Source: Alphaproteobacteria bacterium (GTDB taxonomy: Bacteria; Pseudomonadota; Alphaproteobacteria; Rhodospirillales; Rhodospirillaceae). From it: 64,000 nt of DNA. Under the pieces are notes generated by a model. The model saw nothing but the letters and a program-made list of their open reading frames with translations, was not told where the DNA came from and searched no databases. Each line of letters begins with the position of its first letter. Position 1 is the first letter of the stretch. Made by a program: the position numbers and the translations under genes. Positions 27,901-38,349 of the stretch are shown here, piece after piece. The stretch covers positions 1-64,000 of the forward strand of contig QJZR01000009.1 of the NCBI GenBank assembly GCA_003246625.1, read 5' to 3'.

Positions 27901-28935
27901 ATGCGCAAAGCGCAGTCCAAGACCTCCCCTTCTCTCTCGGCGAATGCGGCCGGGCGACGGCTGGACCTGCTGTCCGTCGTCGTCCCCTGCTACAACGAAT
28001 CCGAAGGGTTGAGGACCCTCCACACGGCGTTGACCCCGATCCTGGAAGGATTGGCAACGCCTTATGAAATCATCCTGGTCGACGATGGAAGCCGGGACAA
28101 CACCTTCGATATAGCACGGGAACTCAGTCGCGACGACCCGAGAGTGAAGGCCCTGCGCTTCGCCCGCAACTTCGGCAAGGAGGCGGGCATGGCCGCCGGC
28201 CTGCGCCATGCCTCGGGCGACGCCGTGGTGCTGATGGACGCGGACCTGCAACATCCCCCGGCGCTGATCGCCGAGATGCTGGAACGCTGGAAGTCCGGAA
28301 TCGACATGGTGATCGCGGTACGCCGCACCCGGGAAACCGATTCCTGGCTGCGCCGTCAGGTCAGCCGCCTCTTCTATCGCATCTTCGACGCGGTGTCCGA
28401 AGTCCGCATCCCGCAGGGCGCGGGCGACTTCCGGCTGTTCGACCGCAAGGTGGTCGATGCCATCGCCGCCTTGCCGGAACGCAACCGCTTCATGAAGGGT
28501 ATCACCAGCTGGGTCGGCTTCCGGCAGGAATGCCTGCCCTTCGACGTCGGTGAACGCGCTGCTGGAAAGTCGTCTTGGAACCCATTGAATTTGCTGAGAT
28601 ATGCCTGGGACGGCGTAACCTCGTTCTCGACCGTTCCGCTGCGCGTCTGGTCGGTTCTGGGGGTGCTGATCGCCGGGGCCGCCTGTCTTTACGGCCTGTG
28701 GCTGCTGATCAGTACCACGGTATTCGGCATCGACGTACCGGGCTATGCCTCGCTGATGGTCTCCACCCTGTTCCTGGGCGGCGTGCAGTTGATTTCCCTC
28801 GGCGTGCTGGGGGAATACGTCGGCCGTATCTTTCTTGAAGTCAAAATGCGCCCGATGTACCTGATTGCCGACAGCGTCGGCATCGACCGCAAGGATGCCG
28901 AACGCGACAAGCCAGCCGCTGCCGGGGGACGTTGA
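27901..28935 (+). CDS. Polyprenyl-phosphate glycosyltransferase (GT2, DPM1/GtrB/FlmF-like)
   Basis: Transfers a sugar from a nucleotide donor to a polyprenyl phosphate on the cytoplasmic face. The 344 residues hold an N-terminal GT2 domain (LDLLSVVVPCYNESEGL, ILVDDGSRDNTFDIA, ARNFGKEAGMAAGLRHA, VLMDADLQHPP with the metal-binding DAD). Two C-terminal helices follow (VWSVLGVLIAGAACLYGLWL and a second near residues 275-305) and the GEYVGRIFLEVKMRP motif typical of GtrB/ArnC-like enzymes. ATG 27901 follows GGAGA. It leads a three-gene run with overlapping ends. Confidence 0.92.
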   Translation: MRKAQSKTSPSLSANAAGRRLDLLSVVVPCYNESEGLRTLHTALTPILEGLATPYEIILVDDGSRDNTFDIARELSRDDPRVKALRFARNFGKEAGMAAGLRHASGDAVVLMDADLQHPPALIAEMLERWKSGIDMVIAVRRTRETDSWLRRQVSRLFYRIFDAVSEVRIPQGAGDFRLFDRKVVDAIAALPERNRFMKGITSWVGFRQECLPFDVGERAAGKSSWNPLNLLRYAWDGVTSFSTVPLRVWSVLGVLIAGAACLYGLWLLISTTVFGIDVPGYASLMVSTLFLGGVQLISLGVLGEYVGRIFLEVKMRPMYLIADSVGIDRKDAERDKPAAAGGR

Positions 28936-28937
28936 GG

Positions 28938-30563
28938 GTGGGGAATCTGATTGCTCGGCTTCGGGCCAAGCCCGGGCGCGCCGTAAGCCTGCTGGCGTTC
29001 GGCGTGATGATCGTCATCGTGCTAGCGACGTTTCACCAGTACGGCATTTCCAACGACGAGGAAGTGCAGCAGACCTATGGGGAACTGCTGATCCGCTATT
29101 ATTCCAGCGGCTTCACCGACGACAATGCCTTCCACTATCGCAATCTTTACCTCTACGGCGGCCTGTTCGACCTGATCGCCGCGAGCATCGGCCCGCACCT
29201 GCCGATGCCGACCTATGAATGGCGGCACCTGCTGACCGCGATTTTCGGGCTGCTCGGCATGTGGGGGGTCTGGCGGCAGACCCGCCTGCTCTCTTCCGAC
29301 GGATGGGCCTGTTTCGCGGTGCTGCTGCTAGCGGTGACCGGCGCCTGGTGGGGAACCCTGTTCAACCACACCAAGGACATTTCGTTCGCCAGCGCCATGG
29401 CCTGGGTCACCTATTACGCCGTGCGCATCGCGCCGGAACTGCCCAGGCCCCGCTTCCGCCACGCCGTCGGCCTGGGGGTGGCCCTGGGCTGCGCGCTGGG
29501 TCTGCGCATCGTCGCCGTTTATGCCATCCTGGAACTGGCGATTCTGGTCGTCGTCGCCGCCATGGATACCCGGCGCGGGCTCTATGGCTTCTTCCGCCAT
29601 GTCGGATTGACCGTCTTCTACGCGTTGCCGGCGGTGGCGGTCGCCTTCGCCATCATGGCCTTCGCCTGGCCGTGGGCGGTGTTCGCGCCGGGCAACGTGC
29701 TGTTCGCCATCGATACCTTCTCGCGGTTTCCGATCATCATCTGGACCCGCCTGAACGGCGTGGTGATGCAGGGCGCCGACGTGCCGCGCTGGTATCTGCC
29801 GACCTATGTCGTGGTCCGCCTGCCCGAACTGGCCCTGGGCGGTCTGGCCCTGGGCGGCATCGGCGCCTTTTTCTGCACCGTGCGGCGTCGGTTCGAACGT
29901 CTGCACGCCCTGCGCCTGCTGCCGGTGCTGCTGGCGGTGATCGTGCCGGTGATCCACGCGGTCCTGGCCAAGCCCCTGCTCTACAACGGCCTGCGCCACT
30001 ACATGTTCCTGCTGCCGCCGTTGGTGGTGTTGGCCACCCTGGGGCTGCGTTCGACCTATCACCTGCTGAGCAACCGCCTGGGACCGCGCGCGGGACAGGC
30101 CTTCCTGGCCGCCTGCGGCGCTCTGTGGCTGGCGCACCTGACCCTGATGGTCCGCCTGCACCCCTATGAGTCCGTCGCCTACAACAGCCTGGCGGGCGGA
30201 GTTTCCGGCGCGGTGGGGCGCTATGAGTTCGACTATCACGGCAACTCGATCCGCGAGGCGGCGGAGCGTCTGTCCCGGATGATCGAGGAAGAACAGGAAA
30301 ACGGCATTCTCGACCCGCGCAACGGTCCGCCCTATCGGGTTTCGGTTTGCGCCGAACTGATCCAGGCCGACGAATACCTGTCCTCGACCTTCAAGGTGAC
30401 CAAGAACTGGCTGACCTCCGACTTCTTCATCTCGCCGGTGCAGGACGGCTGCGAGGACGCCATGGACGGTACGGTTCTGTTCACCATCGAGCGCATGGGC
30501 GTGCCGATCGGCATCGTCAAGGACCGCCGCGCCATCACCCGCCCGCCGGAGACAGGACCGTGA
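28938..30563 (+). CDS. GT39/ArnT-like integral membrane glycosyltransferase
   Basis: A roughly 541-residue membrane protein with about ten hydrophobic segments and an early periplasmic loop HQYGISNDEEVQQTYG, which resembles the acidic DE pair of PMT/ArnT-type (GT-C) enzymes. A C-terminal soluble part follows from about residue 410. GT-C enzymes move sugars from polyprenyl phosphate to lipid A, proteins or polymers in the periplasm. The start is either GTG 28938 (drawn; GGGGGA 9 bp upstream) or TTG 28932, which overlaps the GT2 stop. Acceptor unknown. It probably uses the lipid-linked sugar made by the GT2. Confidence 0.8.
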   Translation: MGNLIARLRAKPGRAVSLLAFGVMIVIVLATFHQYGISNDEEVQQTYGELLIRYYSSGFTDDNAFHYRNLYLYGGLFDLIAASIGPHLPMPTYEWRHLLTAIFGLLGMWGVWRQTRLLSSDGWACFAVLLLAVTGAWWGTLFNHTKDISFASAMAWVTYYAVRIAPELPRPRFRHAVGLGVALGCALGLRIVAVYAILELAILVVVAAMDTRRGLYGFFRHVGLTVFYALPAVAVAFAIMAFAWPWAVFAPGNVLFAIDTFSRFPIIIWTRLNGVVMQGADVPRWYLPTYVVVRLPELALGGLALGGIGAFFCTVRRRFERLHALRLLPVLLAVIVPVIHAVLAKPLLYNGLRHYMFLLPPLVVLATLGLRSTYHLLSNRLGPRAGQAFLAACGALWLAHLTLMVRLHPYESVAYNSLAGGVSGAVGRYEFDYHGNSIREAAERLSRMIEEEQENGILDPRNGPPYRVSVCAELIQADEYLSSTFKVTKNWLTSDFFISPVQDGCEDAMDGTVLFTIERMGVPIGIVKDRRAITRPPETGP

Positions 30564-30946
30564 TCGACTGGCGTCAACAGGCGCGACGGTTCGCTTCGTT
30601 CGCCGCGGTCGGCATGATCGGCACCGGCGCGCACTACGCCACCCTGACCGCGCTGGTGGAACTGGCGGGCGCCGATCCGGTGCTGGGGTCGGTTGTGGGG
30701 TCGCTGGTCGGCGCGCTGATCAACTATGTGCTGAACTACCACCTGACCTTCCACAGCGACAAACGCCACCGCGAGGCGCTGAGCAAGTTCCTTGCCGTGG
30801 CGGGCAGCAGCTTCGTCCTCAACTTCCTTTTGATGTCGCTGCTGGTGAAGGGGCTGGACGCGCCTTACCTGCTGGCGCAGATCGGCGTCACCGGCCTGCT
30901 GCTGCTCTGGAATTACGTCTTCAACGCGATCTGGACCTTCCGCTGA
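30560..30946 (+). CDS. GtrA-family membrane protein (putative lipid-linked sugar flippase)
   Basis: 128 residues, four transmembrane helices (FASFAAVGMIGTGAHYATLT, GSVVGSLVGALINYVLNYHL, FLAVAGSSFVLNFLLMSL, LLAQIGVTGLLLLWNYVFNA), ending IWTFR as usual for GtrA proteins. They are thought to flip polyprenyl-phosphate sugars. GTG 30560 overlaps the upstream stop (GTGA). It completes a synthesis-flip-transfer set with the two genes before it. The convergent lipoprotein gene starts its stop 8 bp later. Confidence 0.9.
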   Translation: MIDWRQQARRFASFAAVGMIGTGAHYATLTALVELAGADPVLGSVVGSLVGALINYVLNYHLTFHSDKRHREALSKFLAVAGSSFVLNFLLMSLLVKGLDAPYLLAQIGVTGLLLLWNYVFNAIWTFR

Positions 30947-30953
30947 GCCTTCC

Positions 30954-31415
30954 TCAGCGGGAGGTATCGCGGATGATCCGGGTCTGGGCGCCGCGCAGCA
31001 CCATCACCCGTTCGCCGACCGCCAGATTGTCCTCGTTCTGCTGCACCACGGCCAGGGTCTGGCCGCCGTCCATCCGCACGATGAACTCCACCGCGTCGCC
31101 CGAGGTGATCGCCTCCTCCGCCGCGCTGCCCGCGACCCCGCCCAGCACCGCGCCGCCGACCGCGCCCAGAACGTTCGAACGCGCCCCGCCGCCGAGGAAC
31201 GAACCGGTCACGCCGCCCGCCACCGCGCCCGCCCCCGCGCCGACGCCGCTTTGCGTGCCGGAATACCGCACGACGCGGAACGAGATGATCTGCCCCGTCT
31301 CCACGTTGGCTGCCTGCATCGTCTGATTGCGCTGATAGGTGTTGGCCGAGGGACCGGGCTGGCATCCGGCGACGGCGATCGCGGCCAGCATCAGGGGGAT
31401 GTAACGCACGCGCAT
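30954..31415 (-). CDS. Glycine-zipper outer-membrane lipoprotein (SlyB/Pcp-like)
   Basis: 153 residues with a lipoprotein signal peptide (MRVRYIPLMLAAIAVAGC; lipobox AVAGC). A central glycine-zipper of alternating small residues spans about residues 55-105 (GVGAGAGAVAGGVTGSFLGG, VLGAVGGAVLGGVAGSAA), followed by a beta-rich C-terminus (DAVEFIVRMDGGQTLAVVQQ). This is the SlyB/Pcp family, which stabilises the outer membrane under stress. ATG 31413-31415. It lies downstream of the tRNA-Lys terminator on the same strand. Confidence 0.88.
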   Translation of the reverse strand: MRVRYIPLMLAAIAVAGCQPGPSANTYQRNQTMQAANVETGQIISFRVVRYSGTQSGVGAGAGAVAGGVTGSFLGGGARSNVLGAVGGAVLGGVAGSAAEEAITSGDAVEFIVRMDGGQTLAVVQQNEDNLAVGERVMVLRGAQTRIIRDTSR

Positions 31416-31485
31416 GATGACACCCTTGCGGAGAAAATCCTGCTCATGGTTTGGGAGCGGCCCGCCCCATCCGCAAGCCCCGGCG

Positions 31486-31519
31486 CAAAAAACAACCCCC
31501 GGAAGGCGACCTCCGGGGG
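31486..31519 (-). terminator. Intrinsic terminator after tRNA-Lys
   Basis: On the minus strand CCCCCGGA, an 8-nt loop and TCCGGGGG, then TTGTTTTTTG. It begins 8 bp after the tRNA 3' end and ends its transcript before the lipoprotein gene. Confidence 0.85.
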
Positions 31520-31526
31520 ATGGAAA

Positions 31527-31602
31527 TGGTGAGCGCGGCGGGATTCGAACCCACGACCCGCTGATTAAAAGTCAGCTGCTCTACCAACTGAGCTACGCGC
31601 TC
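31527..31602 (-). tRNA. tRNA-Lys (anticodon UUU)
   Basis: A 76-nt cloverleaf. The acceptor stem GAGCGCG pairs with CGCGCTC, the D arm contains AGCTCAGTTGGTAGAGC, the anticodon stem-loop is CTGACTTTTAATCAG with UUU, and the T arm holds GGGTTCGAATCCC. Discriminator A and a CCA tail are encoded in the DNA (31529-31527). It has its own promoter and terminator. Confidence 0.97.
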
Positions 31603-31605
31603 ACA

Positions 31606-31633
31606 CGCGTTCCGCCGAATCCGGCGGAACGCG
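31606..31633. repeat. 12-bp inverted repeat overlapping the tRNA-Lys start region
   Basis: CGCGTTCCGCCG, loop AATC, CGGCGGAACGCG: a perfect 12-bp stem ending 3 bp before the mature tRNA 5' end. The predicted tRNA start site (near 31628) lies inside the upstream arm, so the full hairpin forms only in read-through RNA from the cyclophilin gene. Confidence 0.75.
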
Positions 31634-31634
31634 G

Positions 31635-31663
31635 ACCATAATCAAGGCGGCGGAAGCGGTCAA
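31635..31663 (-). promoter_or_regulatory. tRNA-Lys promoter
   Basis: TTGACC (31663-31658), a 17-bp spacer and TATGGT (31640-31635) on the minus strand, with a GC-rich discriminator (CCGCG). This is the form typical of stable-RNA promoters under stringent control. It lies between the cyclophilin stop and the tRNA. Confidence 0.75.
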
Positions 31664-31682
31664 GCCGCAATTCCGCGCTGGC

Positions 31683-32306
31683 TTATTGCAGGCTTTTCGC
31701 GCGTTCGACGTCGGCGGCGACCTTCATCGAAACGATCTTGGTCGGGTCGCGGACCTCGCCGTTGTTGGCCTCGCTGCCCTTCTTGATCTGGTCGACGAAG
31801 TCCATGCCTTCAATCACCTGGCCCCAAATCGTGTACTTGCCGTCCAGATAGGGCACCGCAGCGAAGCAGATGAAGAACTGGCTGTCCGCCGAGTTGGGAT
31901 CCTGGGTCCGCGCCATCGACAGGGTGCCGCGCACGTGCTTCTCCTTCGAGAACTCGGCCTTGATCTTCTTGCCCGAGCCGCCCATGCCGGTGCCGGTGGG
32001 GTCGCCGCCCTGCGCCATGAAGCCCGGAATCACCCGATGGAAGGGCACGCCGTCGTAAAAGCCCTCGCGCGCCAGTTCCTTGATCCGCGCCACGTGCTTG
32101 GGGGCGAGATCGGGACGCATCGCGATCACCACGCGGCCGGCCGGCAGTTCCATGTACAGGGTATTTTCCAGGTCCGGCTGCGCGGCCTCGGCTGTCTTCG
32201 TGCTGTCGGTCACCAAAAATCCTCCCAGAATCAAACTCGCGGCCGCGGCCACGCCCAGCGCGCGGCGCCACAACGCCCGCACGCCGTCCATCCTCGACAT
32301 CGGCAT
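31683..32306 (-). CDS. Exported cyclophilin-type peptidyl-prolyl cis-trans isomerase
   Basis: 207 residues: an N-terminal signal or anchor (WRRALGVAAAASLILGGFLV), then a cyclophilin domain with PFHRVIPGFMAQGGDPTGTG, LSMARTQDPNSADSQFFICF and YTIWGQVIEGMDFVDQI. It catalyses proline isomerisation, probably in the periplasm. The ATG at 32306 overlaps the coaD stop by one base (TGATG). A GTG just before it is inside coaD and less likely. It belongs to the short PpiA/PpiB-like bacterial group. Confidence 0.92.
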   Translation of the reverse strand: MPMSRMDGVRALWRRALGVAAAASLILGGFLVTDSTKTAEAAQPDLENTLYMELPAGRVVIAMRPDLAPKHVARIKELAREGFYDGVPFHRVIPGFMAQGGDPTGTGMGGSGKKIKAEFSKEKHVRGTLSMARTQDPNSADSQFFICFAAVPYLDGKYTIWGQVIEGMDFVDQIKKGSEANNGEVRDPTKIVSMKVAADVERAKSLQ

Positions 32307-32818
32307 CACTTGCCCATCCCTTCACGGAAGCGTTGCAGAAGTTCCGTCTCGACCTGCGACGGAACGAATTCCCGGACGTCGCCGCCCAGACGGCCCACTT
32401 CCTTGACGAAGCGCGAGGAAATGAACTGATTTCGCTCGGACGCCATCAGGAAGACGGTCTCGATGTCGGAGTTCAGGCGCACGTTCATGCCGCACATCTG
32501 GAACTCGTACTCGAAATCGGAAACCGCCCGCAGGCCGCGAATGATGAACTTCGCGCCGCACTCCAGGGCGAAGTTCATCAACAGATTGTCGAAGGGCCTG
32601 ACCTCGGCGATCTTGCCGGGCGGCAGGTCCAGCGCCGCGACCTCGCGCTGCGCCATGCGCACGCGGTCCTCGATCGGAAACATCGGGCTTTTGCCGTCGC
32701 TGACCGCCACCCCGACGATCAGGTGGTCGACCAGCCGCAAGGAACGCCTGACGATATCCAGATGCCCGTTGGTGATCGGGTCGAACGTCCCCGGATAGAT
32801 GCCGATGCCGACGGACAT
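32306..32818 (-). CDS. coaD: Phosphopantetheine adenylyltransferase
   Basis: CoaD makes dephospho-CoA from phosphopantetheine and ATP, the penultimate CoA step. The 170 residues match: IGIYPGTFDPITNGHLDIVR (the TxGH nucleotide site), FDNLLMNFALECGAKFIIRG, LRAVSDFEYEFQM and NQFISSRFVKEV (ISSS-like motif). ATG 32818 follows GGGGAGAAAG. It stands between gyrA and the exported cyclophilin, coupled to the latter. gyrA-coaD-ppi is a frequent alphaproteobacterial order. Confidence 0.97.
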   Translation of the reverse strand: MSVGIGIYPGTFDPITNGHLDIVRRSLRLVDHLIVGVAVSDGKSPMFPIEDRVRMAQREVAALDLPPGKIAEVRPFDNLLMNFALECGAKFIIRGLRAVSDFEYEFQMCGMNVRLNSDIETVFLMASERNQFISSRFVKEVGRLGGDVREFVPSQVETELLQRFREGMGK

Positions 32819-32870
32819 GGCTTTCTCCCCTAAAGTGCGGTCATCCGCCGGATTGGCGGGCCAATCGGGC

Positions 32871-35654
<2,784 letters not shown>

Positions 35655-35695
35655 ACTTTCAGTGGAACGCTACCGCCATCCTCCGGCGGCGGAGC

Positions 35696-35724
35696 AGTCT
35701 ACCATCCCGTCCCGTTCGACTCAA
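35696..35724 (-). promoter_or_regulatory. gyrA promoter
   Basis: TTGAGT (35724-35719), 17-bp spacer, TAGACT (35701-35696) on the minus strand. The predicted start gives a leader of about 35 nt before the GTG start. Confidence 0.6.
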
Positions 35725-35811
35725 CGTTCGCAACCCTCGGAAGCGATTAAGAAAAAAGCCGAAAAAAGCGCCGAAAGGCCTTGTAATCGAAGCAGAAAAT
35801 TCGCGCCCCGT

Positions 35812-36285
35812 TTATTCGGCGTAAGATACCGGCAACGCCGTGGTGAACTTGATGGTCTCCATGGCGAACATCGAGGTCACGTCGGCCAGGGCGATCCGTT
35901 CGATCAGGCGCTTGTAGACCGAATCGTAGGCGGCGATATCCGGCACCACGGCACGCAGCAGATAGTCGATTTCGCCGCTCATCCGGTGAAATTCGACGAT
36001 CTCCGGGATGTCGTCCACCGCCTGATGAAAGGCCTTCAGCCAATCGCCGCTGTGATGGCTGGTGCGAATGGCGATGAACACGGTGACGCCGACGTTCATC
36101 TTCCTCGGGTCCAGCAACGCTACCCGCCCCCGGATCACGCCGCTTTCCTCCAGCTTCTGGATGCGCCGCCAGCACGGCGTCGACGACAAGCCGACACGCG
36201 CGGCGATTTCGCCGACCGACAACGTGGCGTCGTGCTGCAACAGGGAAAGGATCTTACGGTCGATAGAATCCACGGGACGCCTCAT
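35812..36285 (-). CDS. decR: Lrp/AsnC-family regulator, DecR/CyuR/CcdR-like
   Basis: 157 residues: an N-terminal helix-turn-helix (IDRKILSLLQHDATLSVGEI, VGLSSTPCWRRIQKLEESG) and a RAM domain (RTSHHSGDWLKAFHQAVDDI, RMSGEIDYLLRAVV, VTSMFAMETIKFTTALPV). The HHSGDW, MSGEIDYL and FAMETIKFTT segments match E. coli DecR (CyuR, YbaO) closely from memory. DecR senses cysteine and activates the desulfidase genes. Here it faces cyuA across 138 bp, so the same control is inferred. Its stop is 157 bp from the gyrA start. Confidence 0.9.
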   Translation of the reverse strand: MRRPVDSIDRKILSLLQHDATLSVGEIAARVGLSSTPCWRRIQKLEESGVIRGRVALLDPRKMNVGVTVFIAIRTSHHSGDWLKAFHQAVDDIPEIVEFHRMSGEIDYLLRAVVPDIAAYDSVYKRLIERIALADVTSMFAMETIKFTTALPVSYAE

Positions 36286-36326
36286 GCATGGGGATTTTTT
36301 CTCATATCGTCAAAATACATGGAATA

Positions 36327-36345
36327 ATTATATCGCATATATCGC
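36327..36345. promoter_or_regulatory. decR -10 element and tandem TATATCGC repeat in the decR/cyuA spacer
   Basis: A consensus TATAAT for decR lies on the minus strand at 36332-36327. Two copies of TATATCGC, at 36329-36336 and 36338-36345 with a 9-bp period, overlap it. This is a fitting place for DecR to bind both promoters (inference). No good -35 was found for either gene. Confidence 0.5.
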
Positions 36346-36423
36346 TTTTTACGAAAACAACGAAACCCTTTTCCCCTCCCCGGCGGGTAGTCTTTCCCCC
36401 ATTCACTCACCGGGAGGAAAATC

Positions 36424-37701
36424 ATGCCCGACAGCGCCGCGCCGACGATCGACGCCGACACCCTGCTCTCCCTGTTGCGGGCCGAGGTCGCCCCGGCCAC
36501 CGGCTGCACCGAAATCGCCGCCGTCGCGTTGGCCGCCGCCCGCGCCGTGGAGCTGCTGGGGGAAGCGCCGGACCTCCTGCTCGTCACCGCCAGCGCGCCG
36601 CTGCTGCGCAACGCCGCCCTCGCCGGGGTTCCCGGCATCGACCGACGGGGAACCCCGGCAGCGGCGGCGCTGGGAGCGGCCATCGCGGACTCCTCGGCAG
36701 GGTTGACCCTTCTCGACGGCGCGACCGAGGCGCATCGCGCGGCGGCGCGGGCCCTTCTCGACCAGGATGCGGTCGGCGTGCAACGTCAGGATGGCGTGCC
36801 GCCGCTCCACCTGCTGGTCCGCGCCGAACGCGGCGGACGCAATGCCGCGGCGCTGATCGCCGGACGGCACGACGCCTTCGCCGCGCTTTTCCGCGACGGC
36901 GTCGCCCTGCCCCTGGCCGCCGAAGAGGACGGCGCCGACCCCCTGGACGCCCTGCGCAGCGTCAGCCTGCGGCAGATGTTGCGCGTCGTCCGCGCCATGC
37001 CCTCGGAAGCCTTCGATTTCCTGCTGGCGGCGGCGGAGGTCAACGCCCACGCCGCCGAGGCCGCGCGGGAACGCTCCGGCCCCCTTGCCGCCGCCCTCTC
37101 CCGCGAGGCCGCGCGCGGCCCCTCGCCCCGCCGCGCCGCCCGTTTCCTGGCGGGCGCGGCCAGCGAGGGACGGATGACCGGCATGCCGGTCGCGGTCGCC
37201 GCGATCTGCGGCAGCGGCAACCACGGCATCGCCAACTTTCTGGGGGTTCTGGGCGTGGCGCGGCATCTGGCGGCGGACCGGGCCACCCTGGCCCGCGCGC
37301 TGGCCATCGCCTCCACCGTCACCCTGGCGGTGAAGGCGCACACCGGCCGCTTGGGCGCCTCGTGCGGCTGCGCCATCGCCCCCGCCACCGGCGTCGCCGC
37401 CGCCACCGCCTTCCTTTACGGCGGCGGCGCGGCGGCGCAGGAACACGCCATGCAGGGGGTCGTCGCCACCTTCTCCGGCCTGATCTGCGACGGCGCCAAG
37501 GCGTCCTGCGCCTTCAAGGTGGCGGCGGTGGTCGGCGCGGCGGTGGAATTGGGCATGCTGGCGGCGACGGATGCCCATGTCGCCGACGGCGAGGGCATCC
37601 TGGGCAACGACATCGACCGCAGCCTGGACAACCTGGCCCGCCTCGACCGGCAGGGGATGCGCGGCGCCGAGAACCTGATCCTGGATCTGATCGGCGCCTG
37701 A
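36424..37701 (+). CDS. cyuA: L-cysteine desulfidase (CyuA/YhaM, UPF0597 family)
   Basis: Degrades L-cysteine to pyruvate, ammonia and sulfide with a [4Fe-4S] cluster. The 425 residues show the family landmarks: EVAPATGCTEIAAVALA (Cys28, the proposed catalytic Cys), ICGSGNHGIANFLGVLGVAR, HTGRLGASCGCAIAPATG and TFSGLICDGAKASCAFKV, whose cysteines supply the cluster ligands. GGGAGGAAAA precedes ATG 36424. No CyuP-type transporter is adjacent. The divergent DecR-like regulator supports a cysteine detoxification role. Confidence 0.9.
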   Translation: MPDSAAPTIDADTLLSLLRAEVAPATGCTEIAAVALAAARAVELLGEAPDLLLVTASAPLLRNAALAGVPGIDRRGTPAAAALGAAIADSSAGLTLLDGATEAHRAAARALLDQDAVGVQRQDGVPPLHLLVRAERGGRNAAALIAGRHDAFAALFRDGVALPLAAEEDGADPLDALRSVSLRQMLRVVRAMPSEAFDFLLAAAEVNAHAAEAARERSGPLAAALSREAARGPSPRRAARFLAGAASEGRMTGMPVAVAAICGSGNHGIANFLGVLGVARHLAADRATLARALAIASTVTLAVKAHTGRLGASCGCAIAPATGVAAATAFLYGGGAAAQEHAMQGVVATFSGLICDGAKASCAFKVAAVVGAAVELGMLAATDAHVADGEGILGNDIDRSLDNLARLDRQGMRGAENLILDLIGA

Positions 37702-37705
37702 ACGA

Positions 37706-37735
37706 AAAACGGCGGGGATCCTTCCCCGCCGTTTT
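37706..37735. terminator. Bidirectional terminator between cyuA and ssb
   Basis: AAAACGGCGGGGA, loop TCCT, TCCCCGCCGTTTT. The symmetric A and T tracts let it serve both the cyuA transcript and the convergent ssb transcript. Confidence 0.85.
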
Positions 37736-37749
37736 CCCCATCCGTCCGC

Positions 37750-38223
37750 TTAGAACGGGATGTCGTCGTCCAGCGCCGAGGCCGGCGGGGCATCCCAGCC
37801 GCCGCCGGCGCCACTCTGGCGCGGCGCGGGGGAACCATAGGAATCGCCCGGACCGGCATCGCCGCCCTGGCGCGGGCCGTCCAGCATGGTCAGTTCGCCA
37901 CGGAAGCGTTGCAGCACCACCTCGGTGGTGTACTTTTCGTTGCCGTTCTGATCGGTCCATTTGCGGGTTTGCAGGGATCCCTCGACATAGACCTTGGAGC
38001 CCTTGCGCAGATATTTCTCCGCCACCTGGCCCAGGTTGTCGTTGAAGATCACCACGCGGTGCCATTCGGTGCGTTCCTGGCGCTGGCCGCTCTGACGGTC
38101 GTTCCAGCTTTCCGAGGTGGCGAGATTCAGCGTCACCACCTTGCCGCCGTTCTGCATGCTGCGCACTTCCGGGTCACGCCCCAGATTGCCGATGAGAATG
38201 ACTTTGTTGACCGATCCGGCCAT
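37750..38223 (-). CDS. ssb: Single-stranded DNA-binding protein
   Basis: 157 residues with an N-terminal OB fold ([77 protein letters not shown]). A Gly/Pro/Gln-rich linker follows, then the partner-binding tip DDDIPF. ATG 38223 follows AAGGGGGA; a longer frame to 38289 has no site. It coats ssDNA and recruits repair and replication enzymes. Here it is not next to uvrA, which lies 7 kb away. Confidence 0.97.
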   Translation of the reverse strand: MAGSVNKVILIGNLGRDPEVRSMQNGGKVVTLNLATSESWNDRQSGQRQERTEWHRVVIFNDNLGQVAEKYLRKGSKVYVEGSLQTRKWTDQNGNEKYTTEVVLQRFRGELTMLDGPRQGGDAGPGDSYGSPAPRQSGAGGGWDAPPASALDDDIPF

Positions 38224-38292
38224 GGAATCCCCCTTGCATGCATGGAAAAAAGACAGCGCTAGACTAGAGCATTCATGCCGCGCCGCCAACAG

Positions 38293-38327
38293 GAAAGCCC
38301 CCGGGGAACGGACCCCCGGGGGCTTTC
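38293..38327 (-). terminator. Terminator after the first binding-protein gene
   Basis: GAAAGCCCCCGGGG, short loop, CCCCCGGGGGCTTTC, located 22 bp past the stop at 38350 on the minus strand. It separates this gene from ssb. Confidence 0.8.
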
Positions 38328-38349
38328 GCGAAACCCGCGGAAACCCGGC

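Noticed and set aside
35714-35729. GTTC ... GTTC pair upstream of gyrA, like an alphaproteobacterial SOS box
   Set aside because: The spacer is 8 bp; the known LexA box needs GTTC-N7-GTTC. It also overlaps a normal -35 region.
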